Positions 50,076 through 59,942 of a stretch of DNA of 64,000 bases are shown in pieces. Within the stretch, counting starts at the first letter, position 1. Every line of letters begins with the position of its first letter. Source of the stretch: Jaminaea rosea. Lineage: Eukaryota > Basidiomycota > Exobasidiomycetes > Microstromatales. The stretch lies in contig NW_020289984.1 in assembly GCF_003144245.1 (NCBI RefSeq), positions 124,001 through 188,000 of the forward strand, given 5' to 3'. Below the pieces are notes generated by a model, which was not told where the DNA came from, did no database searches, and saw only the letters and a program-made list of their open reading frames with translations. The position numbers and the translations under genes are program-made.

Positions 50076-51540
50076 ATGCTGAGAAGTGCAGCGCGGGTAG
50101 CCGTGCCCGTCGCCCCTGCGTCGCAGGCCTATTCGCGCCTCGCCATTCGGTGCATGACATCCTCATCTTCGTCTTTAGCGTCAGCTCCTCCAAAGGCGCC
50201 CGCTAAGACGCTCAAGCCGTCGTCCAAGGTCAATGCCCGTACATCCCGCCTACTGCGCTCGCAACTAGGCACTTCCGCCGACGCCTTGGCTCCTGAACAG
50301 CCTACTCCAGAGCAGCAGGCTGCTCATCAGGCTGCTCTGCAACAGGACACCTTCTCGCGTGTAACTTCCTCCCCACCGGCAAAGCTGCAGCAGGTCATTG
50401 CTCACGCAACGGCGTCGACCTACGACTTCAATGCGCTCATTCAATCTGGCAGACTGCCTCCAGATTGGCAGCTCTTGGAAGACGGTCAAGTCATCTATCT
50501 GCCGTCTTGGCCAGTCTCTAGCCACGCCGGCCCTGCAAGCTACACCTCCCATCGCGCTGGCTCGGGCGAAGTCTTCATACTCCGCAGTGGCGCCTACGTG
50601 ACATGGGGCATCAACGCCGAACAGTCGAAGCGATTTAGGTCTCTCGTCCTCACCCCAAGGCAGGAGAAGGGAACGTCGACGTGGCAGGTTGAACGGGGAG
50701 CCTATGAAGATGTCGGAGAGGAAGAGATGGTGCGTACCAGTGGTGCGAGTCAAGAAGGGAGGATATGCTCTTCTTCGAAGCTGATCAGAGTCCTGCCCCA
50801 ACCCTTTGTTAACGCCAGGAGTTCTTACGCAACGAAGAAGAGGTGACGCGAGTCGTCGGCGACGTTCTAATCATCGGACGAGCACCGCCCGAGGCAGATC
50901 CAGAGTCGCCCACCTATGACGATCCCTGGTCACCACTCCTCGCTCGCCTCTCCTTCAGCGCAGGCCTGGCCCTCTCTGCGCGTCTGTCGTCACAAGAGAC
51001 GTCCCTCTCGACGTACCTTGCATCCGTCCAAGGCATCCCGCGCCTACTCGAAGAAAAAGGTCGCGTACCCATCTCACGGCGAGAGGTGGTGCGCAAGATG
51101 GGACGCCTCCTGAAGCTGCGTCAGATGGTCAATCTCGAGGAAGGGTCCAAAGTCGAGGAGCTTGAGCTCTTCTGGGAGAATGCGAGAATGGAGCAGCACT
51201 ACGATTCGATCTGCACGACTCTCGACATCGAATCGAGGTTCCGATCGCTCAACGAGCAGCTCGACCACGCCGAGAACCTCATGGGTGTGCTCAGGGCGCT
51301 CTTGACCGAGGGCTCGAGCCATCGTATGGAGCTCGTCATTATCGCTCGTGAGTTACTCGTCGTGATATTTCGAGATCACACAGCAGCTACTGACTGTGCC
51401 GTCCTTGCGCCGCTTTGCATCCAGTCATCGCCGTTGAGGTGGCATTAGCTCTGAGCTCCCATATACCAAAGGTGTGGGCGGACGATGACGAGGAGGAGGA
51501 GGAGGAGGAGACAGTCAAACCCGTCGTCGTGGCGCGCTGA
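50076..51540 (+). CDS. RMD1/RMND1 (DUF155) family protein, probably mitochondrial
   Basis: Three exons: 50076-50729, 50819-51347 and 51425-51540; donors gtgcgt and gtgagt; 432 aa. The N terminus (MLRSAARVAVPVAPASQAYS) is basic and Ala/Ser-rich, as in mitochondrial presequences. The DUF155 core shows GEVFILRSGAYVTWGIN, DVLIIG, LAFSAGLALS-like LSFSAGLALSARLSSQE and the coiled LYLR-like segment ENARMEQHYDSICTTLDIES. The conserved C-terminal hairpin with a membrane helix (about 389-406, ELVIIALIAVEVALAL) spans intron 2. Human RMND1 supports mitochondrial translation at the inner membrane; yeast Rmd1 and Rmd8 are less understood. The C-terminal tail is a run of acids encoded by a GAG repeat at 51490-51510. 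The molecular activity of the family is not known. Confidence 0.87.
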
Positions 51541-52017
51541 GCACGCTTACCTCTGAATGCTATTACTAGTCATCGCTCTGCACATCGTAGCTGCACGCTT
51601 CTGTCGCAGCTTCTGTCGTACCGTTTGTGGCCGCCCGCTCGTCGCTCGCCGCGTGGCACATCACCAAAACCAACGACAAACATGTGGCCCCATCACCACC
51701 AGACGGGCAACGTGGGTCTTTCCGTTGGCAGCAGCGCGAAGCAACCAGTCGTCAGATCGCGTAGGACGGCATGGTCTTGTCCGCTACGCCGCCGCCGTGT
51801 CCACTATCATTACGCTGTTTCGTCTTTAGGGTCTCGGCGGCCGATGTGGATATTGTGACTGATGCGATGTGAGGGCGGCGAGGCCGGCAAGCGGGTGCCA
51901 CGTGTACAGGGCAATGAAGCTGTGCGCGTGGCTCGAGGCAAGGCGGGCACGGGAGGCAAGCGCGTGTTCCTCTCTCTCTTTCTCCCTTTCTCCATCTTGG
52001 ACTCTGCCATCCATTCG
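51541..52017. other. intergenic region, promoter of the bHLH gene
   Basis: No gene was seen. A CT-rich tract (about 51970-52005) lies just before the bHLH start. The bHLH frame is open upstream to an ATG at 51862, but that 52-codon extension covers this tract and is probably 5' UTR. Confidence 0.5.
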
Positions 52018-53550
52018 ATGGCATCATCGTCATCTCGTCAACACCCTCATTTGCCTGTTCACGCCGCATCATCTCCGCAGCCTGTCCTCCCCATCGAGCC
52101 ATCTGACTCGCGTCACCAAGCATATACGATGAGCCAAAACCTCGGAGGTCGAAGGGGATCCACCGATCCCATTCTCCACGCTCACATGGCTGCGACGGCT
52201 ACCGCCAACGCCAACAACTCGTCAGCCTCGCCCGCTCATCAGCAGCAGCATGGCAACCAGCATCATCAAGCACCCTCGCCCTTTGCAGCCAACTCCCCAG
52301 GGTCGCGAAAGAGGGATGCCGCTAGCGCCATGCTCGACCACGCAGGTGCCAATTCGTCTCCTGGCCAAGCCAACAATGATGGCGCGTCCAACAGCGGCAA
52401 CGGAGGCGACAGCGACTCTCACGCAGTCATGCAGCACATGGGACACGATGGTGAGATTGCGACGCGACTCCCTTGGGTAGGATCGAACGGCTCGCTGATG
52501 CATCCGCTTTCCTCTTCGCCCTTCACAGGCGAAGGACGAGCGTCCCTGGCTAACTTGAGCGAATACGATCTCGAAAACTGGGATGGCGCCGCTGTGGCTG
52601 CTGCCGCTGCCGTCGCAAACGCCAGTGCCAACGCCAACAATGGCGCATCCGCTTCTTCCCCCGGACAGACAGACCAGTACGGCAATTACTATACTCAGAC
52701 TGCTGCAGGAGGTCATGATGCTACCAACGCGGCTGCCCCCGGCGCTAGCGCTGGCGGCAGCAACGCGACGACTACCAGCACGAGGAGCAGCAAGAGGGTC
52801 AATCGCGGTGCAAGCGCCAATGCAGGTAACACGACCGCAGAATCTGCCAACAACGGCGGTTCCTCCACCGAAACCAAGAGCAGCCTCCCTTACGCCCGCT
52901 CCCCCGAGCTTCGAGTCTCTCACAAGCTCGCTGAACGCAAGCGCAGAAAGGAGATGAAGGACCTCTTTGATGGCTTGAAAAAGTGCCTCCCTGATCCAGA
53001 GACCGTCGCCGCCAACACAGCAGAGGCCGTCGCAGGCTCATCGTCGCGAGCAGGAGCAGAAGGCGGCCCATCGACTGAGTCGGCCAAGGATCGCGGCAAG
53101 CTCAGCAAGTGGGAAGTCCTCTCCCGAGCGAGCAACCACATCACCTGGCTGCAGCAGTGCAAAGACAAGCTACTTTCCGACGTCGAGCGATTGAGGCAAC
53201 AAGTCGGGCTTCCGCCCTTCGAGTTGCCCCCTTACCCTCAGGCAGAGGCTGTCAACATCGACGACGAGTCCAAAGATGCGGATGCCACCATGGGCGAGGG
53301 CGAGGCCGAGACCGAGGCCGCTTCCGAGTACAAGCAGGAGCACCAGGAGCACCACAGCGAGCACGAGCAGCACGAGCAGCACCAAATTCCTGAGCCCCCT
53401 CAACACAGCAGCATGACCGAGGCAAACAGGCCCGCCGAGGAGCCAATGTCTGCTGTCCACCACGAGAACACCAATGCGGGCCACGAGATTCAGGCCGCCA
53501 TGAACATGTTCAAGGCGCAGCAGCAGCAGCAGCAGCAACAGGCGCAGTAA
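52018..53550 (+). CDS. bHLH transcription factor
   Basis: Single exon, 510 aa, start chosen at 52018 (MASSSSRQ). The first 290 residues are Ala/Asn/Ser/Gly-rich and disordered. The basic region and helix 1 read SHKLAERKRRKEMKDLFDGL at about residues 300-319; the H-x3-E-x3-R pattern (His, Glu and the last Arg) is the class B set that in Max- and Cbf1-type factors reads CACGTG. Helix 2 is KLSKWEVLSRASNHITWLQQ, so the loop is unusually long (about 40 residues, Ala/Gly/Ser-rich). A short leucine-spaced helix follows (CKDKLLSDVERLRQQVGLP). The C-terminal tail is His/Glu-rich and ends in poly-Gln encoded by CAG repeats. Target genes cannot be told from sequence. Confidence 0.88.
   Translation: MASSSSRQHPHLPVHAASSPQPVLPIEPSDSRHQAYTMSQNLGGRRGSTDPILHAHMAATATANANNSSASPAHQQQHGNQHHQAPSPFAANSPGSRKRDAASAMLDHAGANSSPGQANNDGASNSGNGGDSDSHAVMQHMGHDGEIATRLPWVGSNGSLMHPLSSSPFTGEGRASLANLSEYDLENWDGAAVAAAAAVANASANANNGASASSPGQTDQYGNYYTQTAAGGHDATNAAAPGASAGGSNATTTSTRSSKRVNRGASANAGNTTAESANNGGSSTETKSSLPYARSPELRVSHKLAERKRRKEMKDLFDGLKKCLPDPETVAANTAEAVAGSSSRAGAEGGPSTESAKDRGKLSKWEVLSRASNHITWLQQCKDKLLSDVERLRQQVGLPPFELPPYPQAEAVNIDDESKDADATMGEGEAETEAASEYKQEHQEHHSEHEQHEQHQIPEPPQHSSMTEANRPAEEPMSAVHHENTNAGHEIQAAMNMFKAQQQQQQQQAQ
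53518..53543 (+). repeat. CAG repeat encoding C-terminal poly-Gln
   Basis: About eight CAG/CAA codons near the stop of the bHLH gene. Such tracts commonly vary in length between strains. Confidence 0.75.
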
Positions 53551-53831
53551 GTCAGTACGACTTGTCCGCGCCTTCTGCCTATCGCTAGCTACCTTCGATC
53601 TCCATGATATCCTGCTTCGATTCCCTGGTTCTCGCGGCCAGCTCGTTGTCTTTGTTTTCTAGCCTCTGACTTGTCTTTGAGCCAGCTAGCCAGTCAAGTT
53701 GTCACTCGTCGCCAATGTGAAAGTTTCAGTCTACGAAAGTGCAGAGGACGATTGATTGGTATGATTGGCAGATCTAGCATGCTGCGCGTGATGTTGATGA
53801 TGCCCTCCTCGTCTTCGCCTGCTCGCTCCAT

Positions 53832-56261
53832 CTACCAGTACTGGTCCTCCTCCTCTCCACACCCTTGATCCCCATCGAGTCGCCGGCTCCTCTCCCCACT
53901 CAGTGCCCGGTCCATCGTCCAAGTCCTGACTACACAGTCATCGGCCGCGCTCGCCAGCTTCCATGCCGATCCCTTGCCCACATCGCCCTCACCGCCGCTA
54001 GCTGCAAAGCACCACGAAACTGAGTTGACCTCACAGTTGCGCTGATGCGCGCCAGTCCCGCTAAGCGCCGCCGAGGAGTCAGCGAGAGCAAAGCGCCGCA
54101 ACACCGTTGGCGTCTTGGCCTTGACGTCCCACAGCAGAACGTCCCCTGAGTTGCAACCAAGGGCCAAGGTCCGTCCGTCAGGGCAGAGGGAGAGACGGTT
54201 GTAGAGGGAGTTGCCCCGCTGCGTGGGGTGATAGAGGGTCTCGATTGAGGCCAGCTCTTCGTCGCGTTGGGCGAGGATATCGAAGCTACTGGAGCCTGCA
54301 GGGTCGAGCAGGTGGTAAGGCACGCCATAGATTCGCCCGTCGGTACACGCTGCCCAGAGCGTGTGAGATGATGAGCTGCCGTGTCCTTCGTCGTCGATTC
54401 CGCCGACAATGCTCGAAATGCCGTGGGCGCGAGCGTTCCAGCCGTGTCCGACGCTGGTGGAGAGATCGTTCGACTCGTAGACGGGCTTGATTGCGATGCG
54501 CTCTTCGCTGCTGGTGCAGGCTGTATCTGTCAATTCGCTGTCAACGTGGTCGCTGGGTCCTAGCACAAAGGACGGTGAGCCTGGTCGAGCCTTGCGCGGC
54601 TTGACCTTGCGAGCGCGCCTGCCGCTCGATGTGATCAAGGTATCTGAGTACGGCGTGGCCGCGTTGACGTCTACGTCGCTAAATGGCACCCTTGAAAAGC
54701 TCGGAGCGCCCGCAGCATCACCACTCCTTGGCTGCTGGCTGCCGTGACTCTTACGAGCGACGGCGAATCTCAGGTCCCACATCTTGATGCGCGCGTCCGT
54801 GCAGCCCGTCGTGATGAGATTATGCTGATGATGGCGATGATAGGAGATGCTTGTGACTCCTCGAGGCGCCGTAGCTGCCACCGAGGTCTTACGCTTGACG
54901 CCGCTGTACGAGTTGGCATGGGCTGACCATAGAGAGAGCAACGGTGCCAATGACTCGGGCTCGTCGCCTCTGTCGGCCTCATCGCCGCTTCCTGCTCCAT
55001 GGCCGAGGTTCATTACTGCGTGGCCGGTCGGCGTCCTAGTATCGTAGACGTGGACTGCCCCATCGCGTCCTCCACTTGCCAGAAGATGGCCATTGCCTGC
55101 GGGATCCCATTCAATGGTCCTGGCTGTACCCCTCGAGCCGTGAAAGGAATTAACGAGCTTGCCGCTGGCCGTGTCCCAAACCTTGACCGAGTAATCAGAC
55201 CCACTCGTGGCGATGAATCGATCATCAAAGCGCCAGCTTACTGAGAAGAGGGATCCCGTCGTTGCCTTCCAGTTGGGACGGCGGATATCGGTATCGCTCG
55301 CCGGGATGCTCGTATCGATGAGGGAGAGGGTGCCCTCGTTATCGCCTACAGCGAGCCATTCAGGGCCTGGGGAATAGGAGCGGGCCGAATATGAGTAGGT
55401 TGAGCACAATGGCTGCGTGTGTCCCTGATGGTCCGAGGCCGAGATGGCATACAAGGAGTCGAAAGGTTGAGAGACCAAAGTGGAATGGGCTGGAGATTGA
55501 GAGATCTGTCGACGGAGTGCGAGTGTTGAGGAGCCAATTCTGCCGCCTCCTATACCAGGGCCACACCTCATCGAAGCTAAAGCCGAGGCCAGATTGGTTG
55601 TTGAGCGCAGGCTGAGGGGAGTGGGTTTGCGGGGTGAAGGAGAGGCTGAGCCGCTGAGGATGGTCAAGTTCAGTTGTGGTTCAAGGCGACGAGATTGACC
55701 GATGTTGGTGGGCGAAAGAGGGCCTCGTTGCAATTGCGTTGGCCTCGTGACAGAAAGTCCGTCTCCTGGCCAATGGTAGTCGTCGTCGTCGTCGTCATCA
55801 TCATCTTCATCTGAAGATGATAAGTCGGACGCGTGACGCATGAAATGGATCCGGTCTGCCCTCTGCCTCACCATCGTTGGACTGCTGGCGATTGTATTGG
55901 CATCATCATGACGTCGCGCCCTCTTTACGCCTCTGCGCGCGCTCGTATGGCTGACAGGGCTGGTCAGAGTGGATGATGATGCCGATGCTCCTGTCCTGAG
56001 CCTGGCTCTGGGCGCAAAGAAGGCCGAAGCTCTCGAAGGCGTGACATTGCCCTTGATTGTAAATGAAGAGGAAGAAGGTTTGCGTGGAGAGTAGAGATGC
56101 AGCGTACGCGACGAGGTACACGGTGGTGATGAAGGGGGCGTCTCTTCCCTTTGTCGTCGAGTGGCTGACGATGGAGGAGTGCGAAGCGTAGGTGACAATG
56201 CTGATGAGCCTTGAGACGATGATGGCCCTGAAGGTGTCTGTGGGCATTGCAGCAGCGACAT
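53832..56261 (-). CDS. CDT2: CDT2/DTL-like WD40 protein (CRL4 substrate receptor)
   Basis: Single exon, 809 aa from the ATG at 56261 (MSLLQCPQTPSG); the frame is open to a TTG at 56300. The first 270 residues are Ser/Pro/Arg-rich, with a poly-Asp run (55779-55810). The WD40 propeller follows: EWLAVGDNEGTLSLIDT, FIATSGSDYSVKVWDTASG, LLASGGRDGAVHVYDTRTP, NLITTGCTDARIKMWDLRFA, then blades interrupted by long inserts, LALGCNSGDVLLWDVKAK and a final LASAADDCVVRTWTMDRAL. Order and wording fit the Cdt2/DTL family, including the WDTRT/WDLR blades used to dock DDB1. CRL4-Cdt2 destroys Cdt1 and other PCNA-bound proteins in S phase. Other WD40 families cannot be ruled out without alignment. It converges on the bHLH gene with 281 bp between stops. 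Confidence 0.72.
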   Translation of the reverse strand: MSLLQCPQTPSGPSSSQGSSALSPTLRTPPSSATRRQREETPPSSPPCTSSRTLHLYSPRKPSSSSFTIKGNVTPSRASAFFAPRARLRTGASASSSTLTSPVSHTSARRGVKRARRHDDANTIASSPTMVRQRADRIHFMRHASDLSSSDEDDDDDDDDDYHWPGDGLSVTRPTQLQRGPLSPTNIGQSRRLEPQLNLTILSGSASPSPRKPTPLSLRSTTNLASALASMRCGPGIGGGRIGSSTLALRRQISQSPAHSTLVSQPFDSLYAISASDHQGHTQPLCSTYSYSARSYSPGPEWLAVGDNEGTLSLIDTSIPASDTDIRRPNWKATTGSLFSVSWRFDDRFIATSGSDYSVKVWDTASGKLVNSFHGSRGTARTIEWDPAGNGHLLASGGRDGAVHVYDTRTPTGHAVMNLGHGAGSGDEADRGDEPESLAPLLSLWSAHANSYSGVKRKTSVAATAPRGVTSISYHRHHQHNLITTGCTDARIKMWDLRFAVARKSHGSQQPRSGDAAGAPSFSRVPFSDVDVNAATPYSDTLITSSGRRARKVKPRKARPGSPSFVLGPSDHVDSELTDTACTSSEERIAIKPVYESNDLSTSVGHGWNARAHGISSIVGGIDDEGHGSSSSHTLWAACTDGRIYGVPYHLLDPAGSSSFDILAQRDEELASIETLYHPTQRGNSLYNRLSLCPDGRTLALGCNSGDVLLWDVKAKTPTVLRRFALADSSAALSGTGAHQRNCEVNSVSWCFAASGGEGDVGKGSAWKLASAADDCVVRTWTMDRALSGERSRRLDGDQGCGEEEDQYW

Positions 56262-56403
56262 GCTGAGCCTGGCCACTGCCTCGCCTTGGGGGATGCTCAA
56301 TGGATGGATGTGGTTGATGTGCTATGGTGGTATGGCGACTACTTGCTTGTGCACTTTCGTGTCACTTAGACTGTTCCCTTTTTGGCGCCCGCCTCGCCCT
56401 CAA

Positions 56404-57421
56404 ATGAGCCCGACGCGGCACGACGCGACTCATCCAACGACGGACTGGCGGCAACGACGGCGGCGTCGGCGGCGACGCGCACGCCACGGCTACTCGTCAA
56501 TGTGGAGAGGAGCGTCAGCCTCCTTTACACCATCAACAGCCATCTTGAGCTCATCTGATATGCCCCTCTGCTCACTCCATCTCCTCTCGCTCACTTGTTC
56601 ACCACAACAGTACCTTAAGCAGCTCAGCACCAACAAGAACATCGTCCTCGCAAGCCAACCGCGCAATCCCCCCGTCATACGCGTCGGCAACGATGGCGAG
56701 CGAATCAACGCCACTCAATGGCATCTCCTCGTCATCTTGGCGGGCAAAAACAAGCCCCTCAGAGATGACACTTCGCTGGGAGACAGCATCAAAGTCGAGC
56801 TTATACTCTCAACAGGCATCCCAACGAAGCTCATCGAGGCCTACCGAGACCGTCGATCCAATCTCATCACAGACATTGGACCTCCCCTAGCATTCAACAT
56901 CGTAGCTTGTAGTGGCAGCACATCATCATCACAGACGATAACCCCATCGCCCGACTCACAGAATCTCGAACTCAGCAATGGTCTCATAGATTTTGCACAT
57001 CGATTACAAGGCGAAACAGCCAGCAAGGGTCCCGTCTGGATGCTCAACCTTCTCAAGTTCAAGGAAGGCCACAAGGAGAATTACATCAATTATGGAAAAG
57101 TGAGCGCCGCACCCGACTCGTCCTTTCAGAGCTGAAATGCCCTTCTGACAAGTTTGCCCTCGTCATCAGGCCTTCGCAAAAGTAGCGCAGCGCTTCGGCG
57201 GCCAGGTCGTCCTGGTAGGCTCCGTCTCCGACTCTCACTGGGACGAGTTCGCTCTCGCACACTATCCGTCCATCAGCCACTTTGTAGACATGTCCGCCGA
57301 TGGCAGCCCTGGCGGATACCAGGAGATCAACAGACGATGGAGACTGGGAAGCCTCGAGGACACAGGTATCATCTGTACAACGCCACTAGATGTGCCGCCG
57401 GACGGAAGAGCAAAGATGTAG
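56404..57421 (+). CDS. DUF1330-like (dimeric alpha-beta barrel) protein
   Basis: The last two exons are clear: one ending at 57099 (donor gtgagc), and 57170-57421. Their join reads YINYGK/AFAKVAQRFGGQVV. The C-terminal domain (VWMLNLLKFKEGHKENYINY through WDEFALAHYPSISHFVDM to LEDTGIICTTP) matches the DUF1330 pattern, a ferredoxin-like dimeric barrel found in small enzymes and monooxygenase-like proteins. Upstream is a region of about 130 residues (VIRVGNDGERINATQWHLLV) of unknown type. The N terminus is uncertain: ATGs at 56404, 56493 and 56560 are all in frame, and the pyrimidine-rich stretch before 56611 ending in cacaacag looks like an intron 3' end, so a separate first exon is possible. 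Function unknown. Confidence 0.65.
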
Positions 57422-57579
57422 TGCAAGAGAGAGGGAGAGCAGATTGAAGATGTGCAATGCAATTGCGAGGAAGCCTCGCGATGAAAGTGCTGATAGTGCT
57501 GGTGCTGATGGTACAATGCAGAGATTCGCAGCCTCGCCTCTTTGATCCCCTTCGCCCGCCTTCTCTCACCGCTCAAAAT

Positions 57580-57917
57580 CTAGATAGACTTTCTCCCCTT
57601 CATGCGCTCCTTGGCTTTGCTCCCCTGGCCACCACCTCCATGAGTATGGAAGCGCTGCGCCGAGATGGGCGACAAGATGCCCGCACCTGCCCCTCCACTC
57701 TTATGCTTTTTGTGCTTGCCTCCGCCGATGCGATGCAAAAAATCGGCGCCGTGCTTATTTGCTGCCTTGGAGAGGGAGAAGCGCGACGACGGTGGGCTAG
57801 AACCATTGGGCGTAACATTGCCGCCATAAGAGGCGGCGTATGGAGAGCGGATGGAAGTACCGAGTGGGCTAGACGCTGGTCGACCATTCTGGTGCGCCTT
57901 GGGGTGCTTGATGAAGC

Positions 57918-57950
<33 letters not shown>

Positions 57951-59560
57951 TGTTGCTAAGATCGACCTTGGAATGCGGCGGGCTGCTCGCTGTCGAGAGG
58001 TGCGGATGCTTGGCAGTCGATCGAGCGCCGAGGTCTTCTTCGTCGAGGTCGGACGGCGGTCGCTTCGCTGACTTGGTATGCACAGGAGCTGTCGAGGTCG
58101 TCGCAGTCGAGATTGCCTGCGCCAGGGAGTCACCGTTGCCGCCTTCCCTGACGTAGAAGAGAATATATGCGCTCTTGGATGCTGCGCCCGGCCGGCTACT
58201 AGGCGAGACCATGTCGTCATTCATTCCACACCACTTGCCTGCGGGTGATTTGACCTGCGCGACATAGTGTCCGCTATGAGGGCCGCCCCCGTGGTGGTGC
58301 ACGACGGCGTAGAGCGAGTACGAAGGTCCGTCTTGACCTGACGACATCCATCTACCTTTCAGTCTGAGCTTCTCCTGGAACTCGATCGGCCTGCCGATCT
58401 TTGCGCCCGTAAAAGTGAAGCGCTTGAGATGGACAGTGAGAACGTTGGGCGCCTGGTCGATCTTGAAGTGCTTCTCTGCATTTACGAGGTTTTTGCACTT
58501 TTCGCATCGGTACTTCTCTGATCCTCGAAGCTGTTCTACATCAGTGAAGAGGTGGAAAGCGTCCTGCACCGAGTCGCAGCGACGTATGTCAAGGGAGAGG
58601 TCGAGGATGGGGTCGAAGGTGTCCGAGTGGTGCTTACACCTGCCACATGTCACACGACTTCTCAGTCTGCCGCCGAAGATCTGGTGAACGAACGTCGTTT
58701 CCCTCAGAGCAGACTGCTTGGCCTTCGCAGACCCTTCTGCTAGGCATGCTTGCTGCAGAGAGTCGAGGAGAAGACGAAGCCACTCATGTGCGTCCTCCTG
58801 ACGTCCATGGTGGAACGACTTTGCGACTGACTTGAGATTGCGAATGAACTCTTCTGGCGTCGTCGTCGTCGTCCGACCACCAGTCTTGCCGATTGCCCTC
58901 TGTGTAAAAGACTGGAGCGCCTTGACAGGGTCAAAGTTCTTGACGGAGCCTCCAAGTTTGCCCTTGAGGAGCTGCACGTCCTGAGTGAGGAGCAGGTGTG
59001 CGAGGGGCGCAGTATGGACGATTGCCTGCATGGTACTGTTCATGTAGCAAGTGTTTCCTCGATTGTGAAGGCCAGCGCCGACGTTTCTAGCCTCTCGAGG
59101 CCATGTTAGGGGGATCCTGCCAGAATAGAGGGAAGGGGCCGAGGGTGAAGAAAGCATTGACTTGGACGATGAAGCTAGGGCTGATGCAGAAGCCGGCGAT
59201 GACGATGACGACGACGACGCAGAATTGCGCATGGGTTCATCGTAGTCGACGGTCATATGTGGAGACTAAGCGATGCGAGAGAGAAAGTCAGATGCTGCGT
59301 GCTTGGTCACTATCGAGTGCAGAACTGACCTTGGCGATGCCCTCGTTGATCGGAGGGTATTTGACCTTTGGCGGCTGAAGCTTGGACTTTTCGAACTTGA
59401 GGGGATTAGATAGGAGCTCAGAAAGAACGCTTTGGACCTGGAGTGCTGAGTCTATTGATGGCAGCTTGGATTTGGATGATGACGATGATGGATGAGGAGG
59501 AGAAGAGGAGTCAGGACCGAGGGGAACACGATGAGGTTTGCCAGCTACCAAGGCTGGCAT
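57580..59560 (-). CDS. ubiquitin-specific protease (USP family)
   Basis: Two exons, 59560-59330 and 59265-57580; donor gtcagt; phase 0 (IAK/SPHM); 638 aa. The catalytic Cys box is GLHNRGNTCYMNSTMQ with C150; the zinc-finger pairs are CGRC and CEKC; the His box is HHHGGGPHSGHYVAQ, and the Asp/Asn partner is in WCGMNDDMVS, followed by AYILFYVRE. All catalytic positions are intact. The layout (short N tail, compact core, Ser/Lys-rich C tail with KHKKHKS) resembles USP36/USP42-type enzymes, which act on nucleolar and chromatin proteins; this placement is a guess from architecture. A poly-Ser run encoded by 57916-57957 lies in the tail. The gene is head-to-head with the HDA1-type gene across 382 bp. 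Confidence 0.92.
57916..57957 (-). repeat. trinucleotide repeat encoding poly-Ser/Asn in the USP tail
   Basis: About 14 GCT/GTT triplets on the plus strand, read as AGC/AAC (Ser/Asn) codons on the minus strand. A likely length-variable tract. Confidence 0.75.
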
Positions 59561-59942
59561 GGCGATGTCGAGCCGACGTGGTTTCCTGTCTGAGCTGCAG
59601 CGGCGTCGTGCGAGGTGACGAGTAATGCCGTGTCTTTGATGATGAGAAGTAGGTGGATAAGTAGTCGCTCAGCCGGCTGGGCGGGCGGATAGAGTACGAG
59701 TAGATTGGTGGCACCAGCGGCGGCAACGGCAGCGGCAGCGGCGTCAAGCGGTCAAATTTTCTGGCGCGACACAAGTGAGGCGCGACTCGAATTGGGTGGG
59801 CGAGCGAGCGACAGTGGTGAGCCAAAACGCTCGAGCGTGTCGTCGATCTAGCTGCAAGGTGGGGTCGCGCTGCCTGGTCGCTGCCTAGTGCTGCCCCGTG
59901 CTCCTTCCGCCCCTCATCGTCATTAATCCAGGCAATACCACG
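59561..59942. promoter_or_regulatory. divergent promoter between USP and HDA1-type genes
   Basis: 382 bp with no gene. It contains a short ggcaacggcagcggcagcgg repeat (about 59723-59745). Confidence 0.45.

Noticed and set aside
51862-52017. Upstream extension of the bHLH frame
   Set aside because: It reads through a CT-rich tract typical of a promoter or UTR; the start at 52018 gives a more usual N terminus.
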